Origin: Gorsachius magnificus
Lineage: Eukaryota; Chordata; Aves; Pelecaniformes; Ardeidae
Reading direction: 5' to 3'
Length of the DNA: 64,000 nucleotides
Assembly (NCBI GenBank): GCA_034008185.1
Contig: CM067082.1
Span: 85,993,684 to 86,057,683, forward strand
A model generated the notes under the pieces. That model was not told the DNA's origin and ran no database searches. It saw only the letters and a program-made list of their open reading frames with translations. The translations under genes and the position numbers were made by a program. Shown here one piece after another: positions 1 through 13,047 of the stretch. Positions within the stretch are counted from its first letter, which is position 1. Each line of letters begins with the position of its first letter.

Positions 1-1799
1 AAAAACTCTCTTTATTATACTGCTTATTTGCTTAGCCCTGCAGTTTTGGAAGGGTGTTTAAAACTCCATTTCTCTAATCTTCTGCTTGTACTAAGGAAAC
101 TGCTCCTTTGTTGTACTTGGCACCAGTGAGAGAAAGCCACAAGTAAAAGCAGCAGTTAATTACCTATTTTGAGAATTGGAGGTATCTGTTTTTTGCATAA
201 CAAGGGAAATTAATGCAATCCCACAATGTGGTGGTGAAATGCACTTTGCACTGTACTTTCTGTATCCCTTTCCCATTACTTCTATTAAAGTTTTTTGAGC
301 AGTGACTATCCCAATGTATGTTAGAACAATTAGTACAGTGGGCCAGGTGATGCCAATTTGATTGCCTGAGCATGATGGTATGTGGAAAAATCTTCTATGC
401 AACTTGAAGTGGTTTGACAGGAGCATGTATTTTTGAAGTCCCCATTCCCCATGTGTGTACATGCAGAAACACACAGATGCACCCATCATTGCAACCAAAG
501 AGCCTGCCTCATGCCTCCAGTGTGCATGGTCAAGCCAGAATCTGGACTTGGGTGACCTTATGTTATTGGAAATATTCAAAGTAATTAGATTTTTAAAAAA
601 GAATGCTAGTGATTTCAAATTGAATTGCTTTCTATTGCTTGGAATATGAGGTGCTGTATAAAAATTAAGACTACAAGCTAGTAGTATTTTTATGGGCTCT
701 CCTTCAAGATGCTGGTCTGCCAAGCATATATTTGGTAATATATTTACATCGTGAAATGGTGTTTTATTATACTTCACTCTTAAAATGTAGTATCATGTAG
801 TACCTAAGATTTGCAGCTGTCAAACTGTACCTGTTTGGAGCATCATTGGTGATTTTTTATAAAGAACTCATCACCAGATGTGAATACAAAATTCTTAGGG
901 AACTGTGGTGGTATTTTCTACTGATGATTGCTAACAGAGCTTCCCTTATGATGGCCGGGCCAGCAGCTTTTGATATTTATAACCTGTGATTTGCATTTGG
1001 AACTAGGCTCTCTAGCTTTTACCCTCGTAGGAAACCAGAGCATAAGCAGAGCAAGATGTGAAGCATCCTTTCTGTAGAAAGTGGTTTATGGTAATTCTTG
1101 AGGGTTCTCTTTTAATCCTGAACTAAAATCCTAGATACAAATAAACCATACCCTGGGGAATGTGTGCCAGGTACTGATGACTAGTGTCTTCTAGATGTCA
1201 TCATCATCACCTCTTCTTGTATGAGGTAGTAAATGATACAAATATTGTTAAAAAGCTGATTCTTGATAATCAGGGTAAAGGTTCTGGGCTGACCGTTGCA
1301 ACTAAGACAGCTCTCTGCCATTGCTTAGTAGCAACAGCTTGTCTTACAAGTGGCATAAAAAACCTGAAAACCTCCCTTTCTTGGCTTCTCTAGATGCTGT
1401 AGAAAAAGATATTGTTAGGTTCGCTTCATGCCTTTACTCTTTTGATTGTTGCAAGAAAAAAAGGGCTATTTATTTTCTCAAGGAAATGCCGAGTGCTCCA
1501 AGAAGAGGAATGCAAAACCTTTACTACAATGAGCGACTTTACCCAGATGACTTATTTGCTGAAAATAATTAAGAATGTTTGGGTAGCTGAAAACTTTCAT
1601 CTACTGTGCACCAGAAAGGGCATCTGGTTTGTTTTGCTCATTTATTTGCTTTGCTCATAGAAGTTTCCTAATTTTCCAAGCCAGCCAGGAAAACCAGCAG
1701 AATTAGTTGAACAAATCTCCCTCTAGCACACTATGATAAGGCCAAATAATTAGATTCATACCCATAGAGTGGATATACAGAACAGCTTAAAAACAAAAA

Positions 1800-1821
1800 C
1801 CCCCCCCCCCCCCCCCCCCCC
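1800..1821. repeat. Poly(C) homopolymer, 22 bases
   Basis: An uninterrupted run of 22 C follows an A-rich aaaacaaaaa segment. Runs like this vary in length and are easily mis-sequenced, so the exact count should not be trusted. Confidence 0.9.
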
Positions 1822-4800
1822 GATTCAGCTGACACAAGTTGTCTTCTGGTATAGGAGGACAGAGTTCACCCGCCTGATGGTAGCCAGACTGCATGTTGCC
1901 AGCACCAGGACTGTTGTCCTAGAAAGACTCTGATGTTTCTCAGGTAGAGCGGGAGCTGAAATAACCTGGTGCCAGCATCAGCAAAGATTTCCTGCATTTA
2001 ATTTGTTCTTCTGATGTGGCTAAAATAATTCCATTTCAGATATTTACTCTTGTAAGACGGAACCTTTTTAAGCAGGTAAACATTGGACATTTAAAGCCAT
2101 TTTCCACAAAATATCTGTGTGAGTAAAAATAAGCCAAAATGAGCTGCTTAAAAAAAAAAAAACCCGCTCTGGTACATGATGAAACTGAGGTTCTGTACTT
2201 ACTGTGTCATTGATTCCCCATTGATTGTCTGTTTATACTTTCAAATTACTGGCCCATCAGGCTCTGATTCAGGTATCTAAATTGGAATGGTTCCTTTTGG
2301 TGGTTGTACTTCTATAACTGATGGTTTCCAGAAGTGTAATTTTTATGGGTGGGCTAGTTACTAAGTTGTTTATTTTCAGGGAGGCTGGCGCTGACCATTA
2401 TTGAGTCTGGTAACCTGGATGGAAAGGAAGGGGAAGAGAAAAACCCTGCTTTTGCTTTGTGATGAAAAGATACCGAATAATTCTGGATACATTCAAGAAA
2501 AGATCTGTTGAACAAAGCTCTAACAACTTATGGTCACTGTGTGGAGTAAAATTTCATGTCTGAAAGAGATCATAAGAGATCAAAACTGGAACCTGCTTCC
2601 ATGGAGACAAATAGAAATGTTTCTTCCTGGGAAGATTTTTAAGCCCAGATTCTAAAAAGCTCAAATATTTTCAGGTCTGGGTGGAGTAATTCTTATTTTC
2701 TAGCTGTATTTAATCAAATGTGAACACAAGACAGACTAGAAAAGTAAAATGCAGTCTAAAATGAAGACCTGGAGAATAATCAAGTTTTCTTGCTTCATGC
2801 ACATCTGCTTTTTAAAGAAAATGCTGAAACCTTGTTGTAGTTGGTTTTTTGCGCAGGTTTTTAGCAAAGTGAAATGTTTTTGAAGGTTAAAGTTTAGGAA
2901 TATCTCTGCTTAGGTGATTACATTTTCTTCTTAAATTAAGAGTGCTGTGCACACTAGAGTCAGGATGCCATGCTCTGGGATGAATCCTGACCCCAAAAGA
3001 CCATTACAAAAGGATATGGAATGGTCTTAGTGGGATGTGTAGCTACAGGTCAGTGATACCGCTTATGGGTGTGCTTTTTTCCTTTTCATAATGAGAACAA
3101 CTTAATGCCCCATCAAATGAGAAGCTGTTGTATCTTTAAATAGTTTTTGGTTTGTACTGTTCTCAGAGGTATGAGAAGCCTTCAACAGTGGGTGCAAAGC
3201 CATATCCAAGGACTTTTAAAAATGATTTGGCACTAGCTGCTTCTTTTCTTGTAGGAGGGCAAGATCTGTCTGTCACAGCAGTGTAACTTGTACTGTATGG
3301 AAACACAATGATTTATAAATAAGATGTGGTAAACTAAAGGAGGGAATAGGACTATTTTGTTATTAACATTGGATGATTAACATTATAGAAACTTTAGATT
3401 TTCTCCTGATGCATTTTTATAATAGAAGTTAAAAATGAAGGATGTCTGTTTTGCATACAAGTTTTCAGTGATGCAGGCTTTGCTCCAACTGTTTCCTAAA
3501 AGTATTTATTTGAAAAAACTTAAACAGCTGTTTTTATTGGAGTAGAAAGGGGATGTCAGGTGAATAGTGCTATAGTTAAAAACCTGTAACCTGACCTTGA
3601 GAGTTTATTTGCTTTGGTGGAAGGCTGTGTTCGTCTGGATTTAAACAGTCTTCTGATTGGTGTTGTATCTGAGAGTTACCACTCTTAACCCACATTATTT
3701 CAAAGCACAGGCCAGTTCACGGACGAACCAAACCATGTTCCTGTTTTTATTACTTGACTGTGGGCTCATGGTAATGCAGGGAGTGCAAAACCGTGGAAAT
3801 ACCATGCATGGCTACAGTGTTGTCTTTTGGGCTTCAGCTGGAAGAGCCGGGTTTTGCAACTGGTACTTGGTGCCTGAGACTTTAAGAACCAAGTGTCTTG
3901 CATCAGTCCCAGGAACAGTTGGTCAGACTTTTGTAGCTTTTGTGAGATACAAAATTTTGAAGGTGACCAAGTCAAATGGAACTTATGCAATCAAAATAAT
4001 GTTGAAGAAATTAGTTTCCTGAGTATTGAACTGGACAGAGAAATGAGCTTTCAGTGGTGCATAGCTTCTCTGTGTTGCACCCAGTGCAGTATCTGTTTGC
4101 TTTGCTTTAGTATGGGCAGGTTTTAAAACTGCTATTTGGAAGTTTTAAAAAACCTGTTGTAGTAACTATGAAGGAACTGTGGCCTCATGTACATGCACAT
4201 TTACTGAACTCCAGCCTGTGTGGATACATGTTTGCTCATGTTTTGTGATTTCTTGTGTCCTGAAAAGTGCTTTTTATTGTGTTCTCCTTTCTCTTCGTAC
4301 ATGTTTATATTAAGTGTATTTTAAGTTTAATTCTGTCACATTTTTTCCATATGAAAGGCAAACTTTAGTGCAAAACACTTTTGCACAAGTAGTAAGATAA
4401 CTATATTTGCAAAGGTGGTAGTGAACGTATAAATGTCTGTCCTGTTCTGGATAACTTCGTGTGAATCCAGTTAGTTTTATGTAATTGAATTGCTTTTACT
4501 GAGGCAGTAGAATTGATGATATTAAACAGAACAGTTGGGTTTTTTCAGTATGTCATCTATGAAAAACTAATATACCTCTGAATAAAAAAGCCAGCTTGGA
4601 AGTATCTCAGTCTTAGCAAGTTTGAATTTCTGTTCCACACTCTTATGCCTTCATTCATTGCAAAACCAATGTTTGGAGCTGATAAAGGTTAGTGCTAAAG
4701 AGGCAATTTGCTTTCAAACTCCTGAAGGCAAACCAACCTGTATGCTTTAGGTTTCTCTTCCATCCCATTGCTTTTTGTAGTGGTACTTTGAAAGACTGGA

Positions 4801-6956
4801 GTGTTCCTCAGTTCACCTTCTGCCAGCTCTGACCTCCTTTCTCAATCCATATTTACTATCAGCAGAGGGATGATACTCATTGCCTTTTTGGGGAGGCTGG
4901 AAGAGGAGGTAAACTGGGCTTGTACTGTTCTTGTATATCTTTTTGAATGGAGATACTTTCTGCTGCTGTTAATCTCCAGAAGAGTACCAACCTTCTGAAT
5001 TTTGAACTGCGCTTCTCATTTAGGTTTGTGCCATCAGTCCATTCAGTTGGCCAGAGATATCTTTCTAAAGACATTTTGAAGGCAGTGATAAATACAGAGC
5101 TTTTGCTTATTTAAAAGGAAGTTGAAGCTTTCTGTTGTCACAAATTCTTAACAGCTTACTGACTTGCCACATATTTCCAAGGGTCATCTTAAAGCATTAT
5201 TGTGTTCATGGCAAGTAGCTGTTAAGCCATGTAAGACCCAAATAAATATTTTAAACAAATAGGTCTGCTGAAAGCATGTGAGTAGTGCTGAGGGAATTGT
5301 ATTCTTTTATATTTTTTTTTCTAGTAAGGGATATTTATTAGGGTGAGCAGATGGGCACTACTCATTTTTGGCATTCATTGATAAGCCTGCTACCTTTCCA
5401 GGTGGCTCAACAAAAATGATAACACTGTGGCACTGCTCCCATTTTATTTTTATTTCTCTCAGACTAGTTAGTGACCTGTCTCTGTTCTCCTCATTTAGAG
5501 CCATCTGCTGGATTTTTTTTTCTTATGGTTTTTGGTTGTTCTCTATTCTAAAGTCACCAAGGGATCTCCAGTAGGGGCTGATGCAGTCTTTGTATGTTTG
5601 AGTATTGGGCTCAAGGATGTCATCTTTTTGTCATCTTCTCTGTAGTCAGCTTGTGAGTTTTATTTTCCCCAGCCTGTCCTTATGAAGTATGAACACTGAA
5701 TTATGCTTGTCCTTAACGGACTATTCTACCACTTTTCATTATGAATATAGTGGTTCTCTTTTTATGTTGAAATATTAAAAGAATGAACAGCAATTGAGGA
5801 TCTATAGTCTGTTGCATTTGTTCTCATCACAAGAGAGCAGAACAACAGAAATTTGATTAAAACACAAGCTTTATCTATATAGAATACATTTTAAAAAGCT
5901 TAATCAAGAATTTATTTCTTCTCTAAACACATGAGATAGCGAACATGCCTTTAAAATGGAAATCCTGTTATTGTGAGTGTATGAGACTGTCTAGACTGTG
6001 TTCAGAGCTAACTGCGTAGGACTAACCCACACCTGTCATGCTACTGGCCTGCTTCAGAGATGCATGTTCTTTTTTTTCCCCACTTGCTCACTAGTCATGT
6101 TGAAGTCTCCTCGCTTGGATGTTTTTGTTATGATAAATGTGCTCTATTTTCTTAGCAAGCCTTTTGAATACATGCAGGTTTCCTGTGTATTAGCTCAAAA
6201 TGATCACCTGGTTGGATTTGACAATGGGATCAACAAAAGGCATATACTTGATGCCAGACCAAACAACTTCCCTTGCTGAAGGGCCAGGCCACTGTTTCAC
6301 GACTCTTTCCCTGTACTTTCCTACTCTTCTTTACTTCTTCCTTCCAAACTCATCCTCCCTCCCTTGCCTTGGAGGGCAAAGCTGCTTTGGTGTGGGTGGG
6401 GAGTGGGAAATCCCCTGGAGGGTAAGGTGGTATATGCAGACCATGATTTCTACGCTGTCTTTTGCTGAAATGTATTTGGCACATAGACACTTTCTTCCAC
6501 TTATCGTTCTGATAAGTCCAGCCTTATTCCTTGGTGGATCCTACTGAAGTCAGTGGGCAGTCTTGTGGAGTGAGGAGCTCTTGTTTGGTGTGTTTAAAAC
6601 TGCTTTGGTAGGAACCACAGATGAACTTGTAAGTGGTACTCGTGAACAGCTTCTGAGAGAGCTCAGCTTCCATATCCCTTTGGAGAGCCACTACTAAGCT
6701 ATTCAACTCTTGTTCCCAGGGTTTCATTTGTGGTTGCAAATTTTATTCTCTTACTGGAACTGATACAGGTGACACTAGAAGAAAAGTCAATATACATGAA
6801 CATACAGCTTAACTTTATATGTTTAAGTACGAATTATGTGTGGTCATGGGTATAGGAAAAACTGAGAGATTTGATCACCATCACCCTGAACTCAGAATTA
6901 TGTTTGTTACTTGCTAGTTAAGATTATTGTGCCACGTTGCTCTTAAGGTTTGGGAG

Positions 6957-6992
6957 CACTGATATACCTGATCTGTGATCACTGATATACCT
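6957..6992. repeat. Short direct repeat, 13-mer at 23-base spacing
   Basis: The word cactgatatacct starts at 6957 and again at 6980. It looks like a small local duplication with diverged spacer, and no function is indicated. Confidence 0.7.
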
Positions 6993-9569
6993 AGTGGCAG
7001 TACCATAAAAAGTATGAAGTTTGAGTTTCAGTTCCAATTCCTTTCTTGAACATGTTTACTGGAAAACAATAGAAACATTTTTCCTTGCAGACATCTGGCA
7101 TGTTTCTTCCTCTTTTTCCCTCCAGACATTATACTGTCAGTGTACCTTTTTGCAGTTCTTGCTCCCAGCTGTTTCTGCTGGGACACTGAATATTACCAAA
7201 TCTTTCTAATTTTTTGGCTTGCCCCTGCTCTCCCCTGCCCCCAATTAGTTGTATGATTTCCCCTACCCTGTACTGTATTTTGTTATATGTAGCTGTTGAA
7301 AGAGTTTCCTCTTCCAACACCCATCTATTTAAGGACTTGTCTGAGCACCCCATTATCCTCATCATGGTTGGTGCATTATCTTCTTGTTACTTATCCTTAT
7401 GTCTATTCTTGCTCTGCTGTTTTAATAAACAGCCTTTATCAGTGATACAGAAAGGACAGAGATGGATGACATAATAGATTTGAGGAAGTAGAGTGAAGTT
7501 CTGTGGATTAGGTTTTTTGTTTTGTTGGTGTGAGGTTTTATAGTTTGAGTGGTAGTGTGATATCTATTCTGGGATTTAAACTAATAATAAACTATTGTAA
7601 TCAGTTCAATCAGCAATGGCTTGAGACCATTGAGAACTGATGTAATCCACAGTGATAAAGCTACTGGGTAATCGAGAGTGAAATGTATATGTATTTACAT
7701 TTTTATGGAGTTCTTGCTGTGTTCTTGCAACTTTTCTGCATGCCAGTTTGCCTCTGGTAAATGACGTATTGTATCCATGGCTTTGAACTGAGTAACTGTT
7801 TTTTTCTCTGCACAATTTTTCTGTTTGACTTTACATTTCTGTAATATTGAGCTTTAAACTGCAGTGAACAGACTGAAGTGACGATAGCAGTAGTTTGTCA
7901 TTTGTGATGGAGAACTGTGTCAGCATAGTTGAATTAGTTTGACCACAATGATTTTTTTGTTGTTACCTCTAAATGTCAGTACAAAAAAATGATCTTGATG
8001 TTTTCAGGAGGGATTTCTATACAAAAGAGAGTCAACCTAGGTATCTGGCTTTTAGCATTGATGATCTGGACCTGTGAGCAGTGACATGTATTCCATCTGT
8101 GTCAGTCAGAACTGCTTGAGAGAGAACCTATGTGTTTTCATCACAGGAGTCCACATTGGTTTTATTTCAGTAGTTTGTCCCCCATCTCAAGTTCAAGGTA
8201 TACTGCTGATATGGAAAGGTCTGAAGTCCCTTTCTGTGGCTTTCCACTAACCTCTAAAATGAAGCAGCACTTGAGTCCAAGAATGGATTGGTAAAGAACA
8301 ATTAGATTTTAATGCAAAAAACCCTAAATGAATGTGACAGCTGAGGACCATATGTGTTTCTCATCCTACTTCTCGCAATTAGTTTTCTATTCCAACTTGA
8401 ACCTGTAGAGAAACCTGCCTAGTGTATATAATATAGGCTATCTTTTGGAAGAAGATTGAAAGTGTAGACCCCAAAGCTGTGATTGATAACAGGTGTGTCC
8501 CTTTTGTTTTAAATCACAGTGCAAATGGCCCAGTATCTAATGCAAGGCATATATAACATTATTTCCTTGAATCAAGGTGGACATATGGAGCTAATAGCAG
8601 AGGCATTCCTACATTCGTTTATTTAATAATGTAGAAAAGTGTTTTAAGAGGGTAATAAAACAATATGGTCAAAGTGTAGGTATTAACCAAAATGCTTTGT
8701 GAGTGAGCATTTTTAACAGTTTTTGTGGTGAAACTCGCTCGTTTGCCTGTTTTGAGGCAAATGAGTTTTTCAAATTCAGGCAAATTTGAAAGAGTGTCTG
8801 TCAACTCTAAATTTCCCTTGCTGCTCTTGCACATCTTTATTTATGTTTAAAGTGTTCTCCTTTACTGCTGATCTTCTACTTGGTGCTTTTTTAAGCAACT
8901 GGGCTTAGTCCTACTGTCAGTTAAACCATACAGCTACATGAAGCATCTGACCCATAGGTCAGTGTCCTGTCTTTTGCTCTCATAAAGGGCTGAAATACTG
9001 ATATTATCATCTACAGAAGAATTGCTGTGTGGTGGAGAGGGTATGGCATGCTAATGTGGGAGATCTTTGAATAAAACTCATGTCTTCTGGAAAGGGAGAG
9101 GTAAAAATAATAAAAAAAAAAAAGGATGACTACTAAATATTTTAGAACTTCACCCTGCTTAGAGATTCACATTAAAAAAGGTCATCTAGAGAGGAGGTAA
9201 GTAGAGGGAAATGCATGTGAACCTTCAGTGCTATAGGTCCTTAAAATACATGCTTTTCTCATCTTCCTTGTTTTTAATATAAAATAGCAAAGTTCAGCCA
9301 TTATTGATGTGAGCATTATGTTATCTAGATTGGTAGTGTGAGTGGGATGGTCAGAGGGATTTCATCTCTTCTTTCCAATAACTTGTGGGTAAGGGACATA
9401 TCTTTCAGAGAGATGTTCTGTCTCAGTGTAAATACTTCAGTTAATGGAAATTACATCACACATGTTCCCAGGTAATTTCAAAGAGAAACAGATTGGATAG
9501 TACTGTTCCTCGGTCAACTAGAGAGAAGCATAAACGAGTAACAGCTTGTAATCCAATCCATATATAATT

Positions 9570-9605
9570 TGTGTGTGTGTATGCACATGTATGCACACAC
9601 ATGTA
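9570..9605. repeat. Alternating purine/pyrimidine tract (TG/CA rich)
   Basis: All 36 bases alternate strictly between pyrimidine and purine. The tract is built from a GT run, a central ATGCACATGTATG and a CA run, so GTGTGTG and CACACAC arms can also pair. Such sequence favours left-handed Z-DNA. It is an ordinary intronic simple repeat unless shown otherwise. Confidence 0.75.
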
Positions 9606-11165
9606 AATTGCACTGACATGAATGATTATCCACTGCAGCAAATTTTTTACCAGCTCCTGGGTAGGATCTAGCCCAAATTAAGGCCTGTGAATAGACTGGG
9701 GAATAATTCTATCTCAACACTGCTCCCTACAATTTTACCCAAACTAGTGGTTTTTCCTTTCTACATCTGTCCCTTTCCACAGTAGCGGTGGTTTGGTCTT
9801 CTCTTGCCTTTTCTTTCCTCACAGATGTTGAAAGGGATCAGAGTGCTTCTGTATATTCAAACCAAGATTATAAACGATACATGCTTCATTTGCAGGAAAT
9901 GTAAACAGTTTAATTGTGCTTCCCATTGTCAGAGCTTGCTCTTTAATGTGTGGTAAAGCTAATTAAATTATACACTGATAGTTTCAAACTGTAGTTTATT
10001 TTTCTATGTATTTGAAACAGTCTGTATGCTGGCAGTTGCAGTTGCCAGCCACCTTTGTTCTGGGCTTGAAAAATTGCAAATTGACATTTCTAAGCTTCTT
10101 CCGTAAGGAAACTATGCTTATAAAATGAAAGCTCAGTTTCTGCTCACATACTCCCATTCCAGAAGCTCTGGAGATGTTAAGTAGAATGCCAAGTGATATG
10201 AGATGCTCTATAAAAGTGATAATGAAAGGATAGGCATGGATGGAGACTTCTGCTTTATTTTTGACTTTGTTTTCTAAGTTGGGAGGAGGGCCTTCAGAGC
10301 TGAGCAGTTTTCTTATCTGTGCATGACCAAAACAGTCTTAAAAACCAGGAAGACAAACTTACTTTTACATGCCTCTCTTAACTGTTTGGATTTTTTAGGG
10401 GTGACAGGAAAAAATACCTCCAATGGAAGAAAATATGAATTTTTTTCTCCTCCAAATATCACAGAGAAGTATTCCTTCCTCCCTAAGCATAAACAAACAA
10501 ATCAACAGCAAAAATTTCAGCTGATTTTTTTTTTTCTTTTTTCTCTACAATTATTCCATTATATGCCAATGTGTTATCACTGTTCCCTCTAAAACTTTAC
10601 AGACTCTTTGAAGTAATCAGTACGAGTTTAGGGGACAAGCACATAGCTACTTAAACCTGTGAATTATGCTGGAAGACACTTCTATTAAAGTTTATGGTGT
10701 GTAGATAAAGGTTGATAAGATTTCTTCAATTAACTTGAAGGATTAAAGCATTACAGCTATTGTTCCTGCCTTTTGAGAGGTGAAGAAATGGTAACATTAG
10801 ACATGGGTAGTATTTAAGCAGGAAAATAATTCTGTTTTCTTAATACTTTGGGAATGAAATTACTGGTTACTTGTGGGTTTTTGATAGACTCCTAAGTAAA
10901 GGGAAGAACAGTAATTAACCGGGACCTGCATGAAGGCTACTGCAATAGAGATAGAAGTATCATGACACTGGAAAATAGGTGTACCCAAATAATACTTATT
11001 CTGGTTGATCATGCATGCAGTATGCATTATAGGTTAATCTGAGGCCAAAAAACCCAGAAATATTAAATCTTTGGGTACTGTGGGATGACAGGGCAAGAAC
11101 AGCCTTGTAGTTTTTTTCTGGTATTTAATTTTCTACTATTTTTCTTAGTTAGTTCTATGTAGAAG

Positions 11166-11365
11166 CATAGAATCATTAAGGTTGGAAAAGACCTCCAAGA
11201 TCATCAAGTCTAACTGTTAACCCTACACCACCATGCCTCCTAAGCCATGTCCTGAAGTGTCATGTCTACATGCAGAGCCAGGATGCTGTTGGCTGCCTTG
11301 GCCACCTGGGCACACTGGTGGCTCATATTCAGTCAGCTGTCAGCCAGCACCTCCAGGTCCTTTTC
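11166..11365 (-). mobile_element. CR1 LINE, 3'-end fragment with internal deletion
   Basis: On the + strand this begins with atagaatcattaaggttgg, the reverse complement of the avian CR1 3' end and ATTCTATG tail, so the element points leftward. After about 105 bases it jumps at about 11272-11277 to the agccaggatgctgttggc segment. In the copy at 23555-24954 that segment lies roughly 0.5 kb further from the 3' end. The intervening C-terminal ORF2 region is missing. Homology fades after about 11365. Confidence 0.92.
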
Positions 11366-13047
11366 AACTGGCCTGTGTGAGAGGGAGGCTTCTCCAGTGA
11401 GTGTTTCAGAGCAGGTGCCTCAGCTGACAAAATTTTCTGTTTAGCTGATAGAAGGAAAACTTTGGTTCTTCAGGATGCTGAGCGTTCTGCTGTGGTCTGC
11501 TGAAGCAGTTAGAGGTGTTTAGTTTCAAGCACTATGAAGCCATTGAAAAGTGTAAATGCTTTGCTGGGTTGGTGTCAGATCATAGTGACTTACAGGTGGG
11601 AAACTAGAGACGAGGAAGATTAGAGGAGTGGGAAAGAATCTTTATGGTAAATAAACGATGAAAGGCTGTGGCCAGAGAAGGTAAGATGTTTATAAAGAGT
11701 AGAAGGAGGTTGTGAAGGAGAAGAATGTGCTCACATATGCCTATGGCTTTGTATGAGCTTGTGTTGAGAGGGAAGAAAAAAGAATATGGAGCATACCTCA
11801 ATCAGATTTAAAGGTAGAGAAGAAATAATGACACGAGAAAGGTGTAAAACTTGGTGTGGTTTTTGCAATATTGGCAAATGCTCTATGGGAAAAGACTATG
11901 AAAAACTGAGTTAAATAGGACATGAAAATGTGTAATAGAGTGGGTTAAAAATAAGGTAAACCACAATGTTTTATATGCTGCAGGAATTGCAACAGGAGTA
12001 AAGACTTTCTCTTCTCTTCAAATGGTGGTGTCTTCATCCCTTCCTATTCATACCTTGCTGCGCTGTCTGCTGATGCCCTCTAGATGGTGTTGGGGGATAC
12101 TGGCATGTTGAGTTTCTCCTAACATCATGAGTTAAAGGTATGTAGTGGTTGTGGGTTGATTTTTTTTTTTTTAATATACAAAGTTATTTTTGACAAAGTG
12201 TTGGCATAATTGTAGGTGGTGTTTGAGCCAGTGTAGATTTAAACACTGATGAGGAAATCAAATACAGTCATGGAAAAAATGGCCTGTCATCCTTTATTTA
12301 AAATATTGCATGGATCCTGTAGCCTGTTTTTCCATCAGGAGCTAGGAGAATACAGCGGAGTATTTCTAGGGAACCAATCTCTGGTGGGGATTATGTAAGT
12401 TTTGACTCGTCTCTTTGGGCCGCATGCCTGTGTTTGTTAATGGCAGGACACTGTTTCAGAGCTCCACAGTTTCCTTTTCTTAGCACAGCTAAGAGCCACT
12501 GCCTCTGCTCTCTGGAAAAGTGGAATGAACACAGTCCTTAAATAATTTACAACATTTTCTTCTGTGATCTGCAAGTACTTGCAGCTGCTCTGTTTGGAAA
12601 AACTAAGCAACTCATCACCCCCTACATACCTGCTAGCAGAAATGGAGTGCCATTGCAAGAGTATTTTTGGCTTTTCATGTGTAAGAACGGAAGTCAGTAT
12701 GTTTATGTTTGGTATTTTTTTTGTTTCCTTTGAAAACAAAAATCTTAAATTATTTTTAAAAATACTGAAAGGACAGAAGATGAGTAGTCATCCTTCCTCT
12801 TGAAAATCCCCAAATATTTTAAAACATTGTTCAGGACACAACACATATGGCATTATCTCTTTAGTCATTTTTGTGTGGTGGGGAAATGCTGCTTTGCTTT
12901 CGGTGGAGTATATTAAATATGTTATTGTGCACAGGCTCAATGCTAACTATGCATTAGAGGAAACAGTGGTAACCAAAAGAGATTGAAACCTGATTTTTGC
13001 ATCATTATTCCTATATTTCCATAGCACAGTGCTGTGATGCTGCAGTT
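11366..13047 (+). other. FARS2 intron 1 between CR1 copies; nothing recognised
   Basis: Unique A/T-rich intronic sequence with a T run near 12160. Short open frames on both strands show no recognisable domain. Confidence 0.5.

Larger units (their letters stand above)
1..11165 (+). other. FARS2 intron 1, left part; no gene identified
   Basis: A/T-rich unique sequence with no recognisable coding exon on either strand. It holds a 22-base C run (1800-1821), short A runs, a repeated 13-mer near 6957 and 6980, and a purine/pyrimidine-alternating tract at 9570-9605. The antisense strand of 160-792 is free of stops for 211 codons but matches nothing I know. Assignment to FARS2 intron 1 follows from the acceptor at 41521 and the lack of any other gene or CpG island. 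Confidence 0.6.

Noticed and set aside
3657..4022. 121-codon + strand open frame
   Set aside because: No domain, atypical start, overlapping open frames on the other strand and no splice or poly(A) context. Treated as chance.
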